Shown in pieces: positions 26,551 to 33,307 of a DNA stretch of 64,000 nt. This stretch comes from Imhoffiella purpurea (GTDB lineage: Bacteria > Pseudomonadota > Gammaproteobacteria > Chromatiales > Chromatiaceae): assembly GCF_000585215.1 (NCBI RefSeq), contig NZ_AONC01000004.1:91277-155276 (forward strand). The letters run 5' to 3'. The notes below the pieces were generated by a model. That model was not told where the DNA came from, did no database searches, and was given only the letters and a program-made list of their open reading frames with translations. Positions within the stretch are counted from its first letter, which is position 1. Each line of letters starts with the position of its first letter. Made by a program: the position numbers and the translations under genes.

Positions 26551-28632
26551 ATGGCAATCGATCCGAATGACGAGATTCTCCAAGATTTCCTGGTCGAGGC
26601 TGGAGAGTTGTTGGAGGCGCTCAACGAGCAGTTGATCGACCTCGAACAGAACCCGGAGGATCGGGATCTGCTCAACGCGGTCTTCCGCAGCTTCCATACC
26701 ATCAAGGGCGGGGCGGGGTTTCTCAATCTCAATGCCCTGGTAGAGGTCTGCCATCACGCCGAGGACGTCTTCAATCTGCTGCGCAACAACGAGCGCAAGA
26801 TCGATGCCTTCCTGATGGACACGGTCCTGCGGGTGTTGGATGTGCTCAACGTCATGTTCGGCGATCTCAAGATGGGCAAGGAGCCCGAGCCTGCGCCGCC
26901 ACCGCTCGTCGCCGCTCTCGCGGGGCTTGCCTCCCCCGATGGGGCTTCTGGCGCTCCTGAGGCCGCTCCTCCTCCGCCGCCACCACCCAAACTCGAGCCG
27001 GCGTCCGCTCCGGCTCCAGCGCCTCGGGATGCCGCGGACGACTCCGACGAGATCACCGAGGACGAATTCGAGGCATTGCTGGATGCCTTGCCGCGCGATG
27101 GCAGCGCGTCGCCGCCTGCTGCGAAGGCCGAGACCGCGCCGCCGCAATCGGCGGGTTCCGATGCCTCCTCCGATCTCATTACGGAGGACGAGTTCGAGTC
27201 GCTTCTCGATCAGCTGCATGGCGGTGGCGCGTCCGTCGCTCCAGCCGCTGCGCCCGCGCCCAAGGCCGAGACGGCCGCGCCCGCCTCCCGAGACTCGCGG
27301 GCGGCGCCGGCACCGGCCAAGGCCCCATCCGCGGCCGATTCACCATCCACTGGGGTTTCCGCGCCGGACAAGGATAGCTCCGCAGCCGCCGCGAGGAATG
27401 CCCGTGCCCCAGTCGGAGAGACCTCGGTCCGGGTCGACACCCAGCGGCTCGACGAAATCATGAATCTGGTCGGCGAGCTGGTGCTGGTCCGCAATCGCAT
27501 GAGCATGCTGCGGACCCGAACCGAGGACGATGAACTCGGCAAGGCGATCGGCGCGCTGGCCCTGGTGACCGCCGACCTGCAGGCCGCGGTGATGAAGACG
27601 CGGATGCAGCCGATCAAGAAGGTCTTCAGCCGGTTCCCGCGCGTCGTGCGCGATCTGGCCCGCAGCCTGGGCAAGGAGATCGAGCTCGAAACCTTCGGCG
27701 AAGACACGGACCTCGACAAGAATCTCGTCGAGGCGTTGGCCGATCCGCTCGTCCACCTCATTCGCAACGCCGTCGACCATGGCGTCGAGATGCCCGACGT
27801 GCGCGAGGCCAACGGCAAGCCGCGCAAGGGGACCGTGGTTCTGGGCGCGGCCCAGGAGGGCGATCACATCTCGCTGTTGATCCAGGACGACGGGCGCGGC
27901 ATGGATCCGGAGAAGCTGCGCGCCAAGGCGGTGGAGAAGGGGCTGCTGGACCCCGCCCTGGTCGAGCGCATGACGGATCGCGAATCCTTCAGTCTCATCT
28001 TCATGGCCGGATTTTCCACCAAGGAAGAGATTTCGGACGTTTCCGGGCGCGGTGTCGGCATGGATGTGGTCAAGACGCGCATCGCCCAGCTCAACGGCTC
28101 GGTCGAGATCGATTCGGTGCTGGGCGAAGGCACCAAACTCCATGTCAAGCTGCCGCTGACCCTGGCCATCCTTCCCGCGCTCATGGTCATCCTCGACGGC
28201 CGGCGCTTCGCGATTCCGTTGGCCTCCGTTTCCGAGATCCTGGACCTGGACCTCACCCGGACCCATTTCGTCGACGACCAGGAGGCGATCATGGTGCGCA
28301 GCCATGCCTTGCCTCTCTACTATGTCTCGCGCTGGCTGCATCCCTACAAGCTGATCGAGCCCAGGACGGACGCCCATGTCGTGGTGGTGCACGTGGCTCA
28401 GCGCAAGGTCGGCCTGGTGGTGGACGGTCTCGTCGGTCAGGAAGAGGTGGTCATCAAGCCGCTCGGTCTCGGTCTGCAGGGGGTTCCCGGACTGGCTGGG
28501 GCGACCATCACCGGCGATGGCGGCATCGCATTGATCATCGATGTACCCGAGCTTCTGGCGCTCATGGGGCGTCCCGGCTATGGCGGACGCGCCGCGCGCG
28601 CGGAGCCCGCCATGGCGGAGGCGGAGGACTGA
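26551..28632 (+). CDS. cheA: Chemotaxis histidine kinase CheA
   Basis: CheA autophosphorylates and feeds CheY and CheB. The 693 residues contain an Hpt domain with phospho-acceptor His49 in RSFHTIKGGAGFLN, then a long Ala/Pro-rich linker (115-285) in place of a recognisable P2 domain, a dimerisation domain (about 295-350), the HATPase with LIRNAVDHGVEMPD, DDGRGMD and GRGVGMDVVK (about 350-525), and a C-terminal CheW-like domain. The linker holds two copies of an ITEDEFE-x-LLD-x-L motif (about 168-180 and 210-222) resembling the CheY-binding peptides of FliM and CheZ. It is 26 nt after cheZ and three before cheB. Confidence 0.96.
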   Translation: MAIDPNDEILQDFLVEAGELLEALNEQLIDLEQNPEDRDLLNAVFRSFHTIKGGAGFLNLNALVEVCHHAEDVFNLLRNNERKIDAFLMDTVLRVLDVLNVMFGDLKMGKEPEPAPPPLVAALAGLASPDGASGAPEAAPPPPPPPKLEPASAPAPAPRDAADDSDEITEDEFEALLDALPRDGSASPPAAKAETAPPQSAGSDASSDLITEDEFESLLDQLHGGGASVAPAAAPAPKAETAAPASRDSRAAPAPAKAPSAADSPSTGVSAPDKDSSAAAARNARAPVGETSVRVDTQRLDEIMNLVGELVLVRNRMSMLRTRTEDDELGKAIGALALVTADLQAAVMKTRMQPIKKVFSRFPRVVRDLARSLGKEIELETFGEDTDLDKNLVEALADPLVHLIRNAVDHGVEMPDVREANGKPRKGTVVLGAAQEGDHISLLIQDDGRGMDPEKLRAKAVEKGLLDPALVERMTDRESFSLIFMAGFSTKEEISDVSGRGVGMDVVKTRIAQLNGSVEIDSVLGEGTKLHVKLPLTLAILPALMVILDGRRFAIPLASVSEILDLDLTRTHFVDDQEAIMVRSHALPLYYVSRWLHPYKLIEPRTDAHVVVVHVAQRKVGLVVDGLVGQEEVVIKPLGLGLQGVPGLAGATITGDGGIALIIDVPELLALMGRPGYGGRAARAEPAMAEAED

Positions 28633-28635
28633 CCG

Positions 28636-29721
28636 ATGGCATTGCGTGTCGTCGTGGTCGATGATTCCGGTTTCTTTCGGCGGCGCATCGTCGAGATTCT
28701 CAACGCCGATATCGGTATCGAGGTGGTCGGCACCGCCTCGAACGGCCGGGAGGCCATCGAGGTCGTCAGGAAACTCGACCCGGATGTCGTGACCATGGAT
28801 ATCGAGATGCCGGTGATGGATGGCATCTCCGCCGTGCGTCGCATCATGGCCGAGTCGCCGCGGCCCATCCTCATGTTCTCGACCCTGACGACCGAGGGGG
28901 CCAAGGCCACCTTGGATGCGCTGGACGCCGGTGCGACGGACTTTCTGCCCAAGCGCTTCAGCGAGATGGCGAAGGACGAGGATTCCGCCAAGATCCTGCT
29001 CAGGCGCCGGGTTCGGGCCTTGGGACGCAGCCGAATGCGGGCCGGGACGCACCAGCACGCGGAACCACGCGATCGGACGGCCTTCGCTGAACCCGCTCCG
29101 GCTGCGAGACCCCTGCTCCAGCCGCGTCCCGCGGCGGGGGCCATTCCGCTGAATTCGCTGCGCGCGCTGCTCATCGGAACCTCCACGGGGGGGCCGGTGG
29201 CCTTGCAGGAGGTGCTCAAAGGACTTCCCAGCTCCTTTCCCTTGCCGATCCTGCTGGTTCAGCACATGCCCGCAAGCTTCACCCCCGCGTTCGCCGAGCG
29301 GCTCAATGGTCTGTGCCAGATCGAGGTCAGGGAGGCCGCATCCGGTGATGTGCTCAAGCCGGGCTGCGCGCTGCTCGCGCCCGGCGGGCTCCAGATGATC
29401 CTGGAGGGCGGCGGCCAGACCCGGATTCGAATCCAGGAGAGTCCGCCCGGCACCATCTACAAGCCCAGCGTGGACATCACCTTCAACTCGGCGGTCACCG
29501 CGCTCAAGTCCCAGGTGCTGGCCATCGTGCTCACCGGCATGGGGGCGGACGGCCGCGAGGGCGCACGCGCGCTGAAGGGGCAGGGGGCGCACGTCTGGGC
29601 CCAGGATGCGGCTTCCTCCGTGGTGTTCGGCATGCCCGCCGCCATCATCGAGGCCGGACTCGCCGATCAGGTTTATTCGCTCAAGGACTTCGGACCGGCT
29701 CTGGTAAAGGTTTTCTGCTGA
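28636..29721 (+). CDS. cheB: Chemotaxis methylesterase/glutamine deamidase CheB
   Basis: CheB demethylates receptors during adaptation. It is 361 residues: a receiver domain with Asp55 in VTMDIEMPVMDG, a variable linker (about 115-170), and the methylesterase domain with the catalytic triad Ser183 (GTSTGGP), His210 (VQHMP) and Asp305 (GMGADG). All catalytic residues are intact. No receptor gene is in the window, so its substrates are encoded elsewhere. The next gene, motC, starts two bases after the stop. Confidence 0.95.
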   Translation: MALRVVVVDDSGFFRRRIVEILNADIGIEVVGTASNGREAIEVVRKLDPDVVTMDIEMPVMDGISAVRRIMAESPRPILMFSTLTTEGAKATLDALDAGATDFLPKRFSEMAKDEDSAKILLRRRVRALGRSRMRAGTHQHAEPRDRTAFAEPAPAARPLLQPRPAAGAIPLNSLRALLIGTSTGGPVALQEVLKGLPSSFPLPILLVQHMPASFTPAFAERLNGLCQIEVREAASGDVLKPGCALLAPGGLQMILEGGGQTRIRIQESPPGTIYKPSVDITFNSAVTALKSQVLAIVLTGMGADGREGARALKGQGAHVWAQDAASSVVFGMPAAIIEAGLADQVYSLKDFGPALVKVFC

Positions 29722-29722
29722 C

Positions 29723-30466
29723 ATGGATATCCTCAGCATGGTGGGGATCCTCCTGGGTCTCGTCGCCATCCTGGGGGGGGCCGTCGCCAAGGGAAGCAGT
29801 CTCGGTGCGCTCTGGAATCTGGCCGCATTCCTCATCGTGGTCATCGGAACCCTCGGGGCCACGCTCATTCAGGCGCGCGTTCCCGTGTTCATCCATGCCC
29901 TGCGCATCTTTCCCTGGGTGTTCGTTCCGCCGAACCTGGATGCGAAGGACATGATCGACAAGATCGTGGGCTGGTCGGCACTCTCGAGGAAGGAAGGGCT
30001 GCTCGGGCTCGAGAATGCCTCGGAGGTGGAACCCGATCCCTTTCTCCGCAAGGGGCTGCAGCTGCTCGTCGATGGTGTCGAGCCCCAAGCGCTGCGCCAG
30101 ATACTCGAGTCCGATCTCGACAACCGGGAGTCTTTCGATCTGCAAGGCGCCAAGGTCTACGAGAGCATGGGGATCTATTCGCCGACGCTCGGCATCATCG
30201 GGGCCGTCATGGGACTGATGGCGGTGATGCAGAATCTGGCGGATCCGAGCAAGCTCGGGCACGGGATCGCGGCGGCCTTCGTCGCGACCATCTATGGGGT
30301 CGGCATGGCCAATCTCTTCTTCTTGCCCGTGTCCAATAAGCTCAAGGGAATCGTACAGGCGCGTGTAAACTATCAGGTCATGTTGCTCGAAGGCTTGATC
30401 TCGATCGCCGAGGGCGAGAACCCGCGCAACATCGAAAACAAGCTCAGCGGTTTCATTCAGGGTTGA
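29723..30466 (+). CDS. motC: Second stator protein MotC (MotA/PomA type)
   Basis: A 247-residue MotA-family protein with four membrane helices: MVGILLGLVAILGGAVAKG at the start, a second near 30-50, and two in the C-terminal half (LGIIGAVMGLMAVMQNL and IAAAFVATIYGVGMANLFFLPV). The cytoplasmic loop has SRKEGLLGLENA. It is shorter than the MotA at 1117-1971 and belongs to the PomA/MotC subtype encoded after cheB in Pseudomonas. Together with motD it forms a second stator pair. Confidence 0.93.
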   Translation: MDILSMVGILLGLVAILGGAVAKGSSLGALWNLAAFLIVVIGTLGATLIQARVPVFIHALRIFPWVFVPPNLDAKDMIDKIVGWSALSRKEGLLGLENASEVEPDPFLRKGLQLLVDGVEPQALRQILESDLDNRESFDLQGAKVYESMGIYSPTLGIIGAVMGLMAVMQNLADPSKLGHGIAAAFVATIYGVGMANLFFLPVSNKLKGIVQARVNYQVMLLEGLISIAEGENPRNIENKLSGFIQG

Positions 30467-30477
30467 GGCTTGGTCTC

Positions 30478-31395
30478 ATGGCGCGACGCCGCAAGGTCGA
30501 GGAGCATGCGAATCACGAGGCATGGGCGATTCCCTATGGCGACCTCGTCACCCTGCTCATGGCCTTTTTCGTCGTCATGTACGCGATTTCGGTCGTGGAT
30601 GCGGGCAAGTACCGTGTCCTGTCGAATTCGTTGGTCGAGGCGTTCGGATCCCAGGTTCCGGTCGATCCGATCCAGATCGGAGAGCCCAGCCTGGAGTTGA
30701 ATCTGTTGACGGACGATGTCCGGCGCTCGCTCGCGCCGTTCGAGATCAAGGATACCGCAGGCGAATCGCGGCAGAGCGAGAGGTCCGAGCTGGAGCCGCT
30801 ATCGCCGACCGATGTGGCCATCGAGGGCGTGCTCGACGGGGTCAGCGAAGAAGGGCGCGAGGAGATGCTGCGCGAGATCGCCGAGATGTCCGAAGAGATC
30901 GAGAATGCCTTGGGCAGGCTCAACGAGGAAGGCGATATCCAGGTCAAGCGCAAGCCCTACTGGCTCGAGATCACCATCAACACGAACCTCTTGTTCGGCA
31001 GCGGATCCGCGACGCTGGAGCCCGCCGCGCGTCCGGTGCTTCAGGACGTCGCCCGGATCCTGTCGAAGCGTGACGCCCGCATCCATGTCGAGGGCCATAC
31101 CGACGACCGGCCGATCAGCAATTCGATCTATCCTTCGAATTGGGAGCTCTCCTCCGGTCGGGCGGCCACTGTCGTCAATCTGTTCGCTCAGAATGGGGTG
31201 GATCCCCGGCGGATGGTGGCGATCGGCTATGCAGAATATCAGCCCCTGGCCGATAACGATACGGAAGAAGGTCGATCGCAGAATCGCCGAGTCGAGGTGA
31301 TCGTGCTGCCTGGACCTTCCCCGCATCGCGATGGGACGTCCGAGCCCGAACGGCTCAGGCGCGATTACGAGGAGGGGATCGGCGAACTTCGCTGA
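30478..31395 (+). CDS. motD: Second stator protein MotD (MotB/PomB type)
   Basis: The partner of MotC. Start ATG 30478 gives MARRRKVEEHANHEAW, close to Pseudomonas MotD, with GAGG nine bases upstream; a TTG at 30463 is less likely. The membrane helix (about 17-38) contains Asp22 in YGDLVTLLMAFFVVMYA as ion-binding residue. The C-terminal OmpA-like domain (about 165-285) has IHVEGHTDDRPIS and RRVEVIVLP. A possible acidic plug/linker region lies in 60-160. It begins 11 bases after the motC stop. Confidence 0.93.
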   Translation: MARRRKVEEHANHEAWAIPYGDLVTLLMAFFVVMYAISVVDAGKYRVLSNSLVEAFGSQVPVDPIQIGEPSLELNLLTDDVRRSLAPFEIKDTAGESRQSERSELEPLSPTDVAIEGVLDGVSEEGREEMLREIAEMSEEIENALGRLNEEGDIQVKRKPYWLEITINTNLLFGSGSATLEPAARPVLQDVARILSKRDARIHVEGHTDDRPISNSIYPSNWELSSGRAATVVNLFAQNGVDPRRMVAIGYAEYQPLADNDTEEGRSQNRRVEVIVLPGPSPHRDGTSEPERLRRDYEEGIGELR

Positions 31396-31484
31396 GCGTC
31401 ACTATATTGGGCCAGGAGCATGGGGTATCGTCGTCCGACGAAACCCGATCATCAAGCGCTTTCGCTTAGACCCGTGAGGAAGCA

Positions 31485-31967
31485 ATGACTACATCAGATT
31501 CTCAGACCAAGAACCAGGGACCTTCTTCCGCCTTCGTGACCTTCAGTCTCGCCGAAGAGACCTATGCCATCGACGTGCTTCAGGTGCAGGAGGTGCTGAA
31601 GATCACCGACATCGCGCCCGTGCCCGGCGTTCCCGATTACATCCTGGGTATCATCAATCTGCGGGGCGACGTGGTGACGGTGATCGACGCCCGGCGTCGC
31701 ATGGCTCTGCCGGATCGGGAGCCCGATGACGCCTCGCGTATCGTCATCATCGACGTGGACAACCAGAACGTCGGAATCCTGGTCGATTCGGTCGCCGAGG
31801 TGGTTCAGATCTCGCCCGACGCCGTGGATCCGGCCCCGGCCGTGGGCAACGACCAGACGAGCCGGTTCATCCTCGGCGTGACCAGCACGGAGGAGGGTCT
31901 CACCATTCTGATCGATCTGAACAAGCTGCTCTCCGACGACGAATGGGCGACCATTCGAAATATCTGA
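31485..31967 (+). CDS. cheW: Chemotaxis coupling protein CheW
   Basis: CheW couples CheA to receptors. The 160-residue protein is one CheW domain with FSLAEETYAIDVLQVQEVLKITDIAPVPGVPDYILGIINLRGDVVTVIDARRRM, the usual signature. A GAGGAAG ribosome site lies just before the ATG. In Pseudomonas parC/parP-like genes separate motD and cheW; here there is only an 89-nt gap. It is followed by the arginine-repeat gene and DUF2802, the latter being the normal neighbour. Confidence 0.95.
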   Translation: MTTSDSQTKNQGPSSAFVTFSLAEETYAIDVLQVQEVLKITDIAPVPGVPDYILGIINLRGDVVTVIDARRRMALPDREPDDASRIVIIDVDNQNVGILVDSVAEVVQISPDAVDPAPAVGNDQTSRFILGVTSTEEGLTILIDLNKLLSDDEWATIRNI

Positions 31968-32045
31968 GATCGAGTTGATGAATCGGCCTGGATCATATCT
32001 GGAGGCGTTCGCGGCGAATCGACGATCAGGCCACAGGAGAATCCC

Positions 32046-32462
32046 ATGAGCGAGCCCATCAAGCCGTTGCCGCCGGTCTCCGCCCAGAACCCCTCGCGTT
32101 CGTCGGCCGACGAACAGGACCGAAGCTACGCCAAATCGACCTATTGGCTGAGTTCCACGAACAGGTTCGTCGAACGACGCTCTGGAGAGAGGCGCTCGGG
32201 CGAGCGCAGAGGATCCGAAAGACGCCGAGATGAGCGTCGGTCGGACGACCGACGTACCGGTAACCGTCTGTCCGATGAGCGTCGCTCCCTGGATCGTCGC
32301 GCCTTGGATCGTCGGGGTACGGACCGTCGCTCGGGCGAGCGGCGGGGTTCCAGCATGGGTGGTCAGCCCCGGCTCGTACGAAACAACCCGCCCAAGCCGG
32401 GTGAAGGGGCGAATACGCCATGGAAGCGTCGCCGTCGTGGCATCATCGATGACTTCGCTTGA
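32046..32462 (+). CDS. Arginine-rich pentapeptide-repeat protein, function unknown
   Basis: The 138-residue protein has a polar N region (1-42), twelve consecutive five-residue units of the form E/D-R-R-x-x (residues 43-102), and a basic tail with PWKRRRRGIIDDF. A very good AGGAG site seven bases before the ATG and its place between cheW and the DUF2802 gene suggest it is really expressed. The repeat would be highly charged, with alternating acidic and double-Arg positions, possibly forming a helix or binding nucleic acid or acidic protein. One unit (NRLSD) has lost the pattern. I do not recognise a named family. Short RRSGxDRR stretches occur in other proteobacterial proteins, but function is not known to me. 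Confidence 0.7.
   Translation: MSEPIKPLPPVSAQNPSRSSADEQDRSYAKSTYWLSSTNRFVERRSGERRSGERRGSERRRDERRSDDRRTGNRLSDERRSLDRRALDRRGTDRRSGERRGSSMGGQPRLVRNNPPKPGEGANTPWKRRRRGIIDDFA
32172..32351 (+). repeat. Twelve 15-bp coding repeats (E/D-R-R-x-x)
   Basis: These 180 bases encode twelve tandem pentapeptides without interruption. At DNA level the units are diverged (CGACGC, CGTCGC, AGACGC for the Arg pair), so the protein pattern is kept while synonymous sites have drifted. That suggests purifying selection on an old expansion rather than recent slippage. Confidence 0.8.
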
Positions 32463-32516
32463 GCGTTCGGCAGGGGAATCTGTGCCTGATCGAGCGGTGG
32501 ATGGGGCTGGACCGTC

Positions 32517-32981
32517 ATGATGGAAATTCCGTTCTGGTTCCCGTTCGCGACGGCCGGCTTGGCCCTCTTGCTCGCGATCCTCGGGCTTGTGATCCTCGTG
32601 CGCATGCATCTGGCCCAGAAGCGGCTGCGGTCCGAGTTCCTCGAACTGAAGCGCGATCAGCAGCGTCAGAGTACGGCGATTCTCGCCTTGCATGGTGCCA
32701 TGAAGACCATCTCGGAAGACGTGATCGCCCATGGGCAGGCGCAGTCCTCGGTCAGGCGGACGCTCGATCGGTTGGCGGATCTGCAGAGCCAGATGCAACT
32801 GCGTGAAGTGGATGAGGGGCTGTATCCGCAGGCGATCCGGCTCATTCAGAGCGGTCGTGGCCGTGAAGAGGTCCGGAGGCTGTGCTCGCTGACCGAATCC
32901 GAGGCCGATCTGCTGTTCAGTCTGCATGGGCCTGGAACGACTCTCGAGCCAGGTGCGCGGACGGTTTCGGGAAGGGGCTAG
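32517..32981 (+). CDS. DUF2802 membrane protein linked to flagellar/chemotaxis clusters
   Basis: A 154-residue protein with one N-terminal membrane helix (about 8-29, FPFATAGLALLLAILGLVILV), a coiled-coil region (30-100) and a compact C-terminal helical segment with YPQAIRLIQSGRGREEVRRLCSLTESEADLLFSLHG. The last segment is the DUF2802 signature, found in genes after cheW in Pseudomonas and relatives. It resembles a small HTH-like fold but no function is established. ATG 32517 is used; the next codon is also ATG. Confidence 0.8.
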   Translation: MMEIPFWFPFATAGLALLLAILGLVILVRMHLAQKRLRSEFLELKRDQQRQSTAILALHGAMKTISEDVIAHGQAQSSVRRTLDRLADLQSQMQLREVDEGLYPQAIRLIQSGRGREEVRRLCSLTESEADLLFSLHGPGTTLEPGARTVSGRG

Positions 32982-32998
32982 GTCTCTTGGGCGTCGGC

Positions 32999-33307
32999 TC
33001 AATCCTGGTGCGAGTCCTCGAGGCCGGGTCGGCGCGGATCGATGCCTTCCAGCGCGAAGATGAAGGCGAGCACCTCGGCGACGGCGACATAGAGTTCCTT
33101 GGGGATTTCGTCGCCGACCGGGATTTGGGCCAGCGCCTCGGCAAGAGCCGGGTCCGATTCGAGCGGGATGTCATGGGCCTCGGCGATCTGGAGGATCTGT
33201 TCGGCCGTGGCGCCCATCCCCGTGGCCGTGACCTGCGGGGCGCCTTGCCCGTCCCAGCGCAGTGCGACCGCCTTGGATGCCGTGAACAGGCTCGGTTTCT
33301 CGTTCAT
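32999..33307 (-). CDS. FlhB C-terminal-domain-like protein (FhlB/FlhX)
   Basis: A 102-residue soluble protein aligning with FlhB from just after its NPTH cleavage site: KAVALRWDG matches YAVALQYEP, EIAEENRI matches QIAEAHDI, and PKELYVAVAEVLAFIFALE matches GGLFVAVARILAYVYQLK. It thus corresponds to the cleaved FlhB fragment without membrane part or cleavage motif. ATG 33307 overlaps the stop of the upstream FliK-like gene as ATGA, so the two are translationally coupled. In other bacteria such proteins (FlhX) can partly replace the FlhB C domain. It is convergent with the DUF2802 gene. Confidence 0.85.
   Translation of the reverse strand: MNEKPSLFTASKAVALRWDGQGAPQVTATGMGATAEQILQIAEAHDIPLESDPALAEALAQIPVGDEIPKELYVAVAEVLAFIFALEGIDPRRPGLEDSHQD

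Noticed and set aside
27340..29868. 842-codon minus-strand frame opposite cheA and cheB
   Set aside because: Antisense shadow with His/Asp/Gly-rich composition; both sense genes have intact catalytic motifs.
31968..32045. GGCCTGGATC and GATCAGGCC arms after cheW as a terminator
   Set aside because: The arms are imperfect, the loop is long and no T-run follows.
32172..32351. Array of short repeats that might be a CRISPR or minisatellite
   Set aside because: The 15-bp units have no spacers and keep one reading frame; they are coding repeats.
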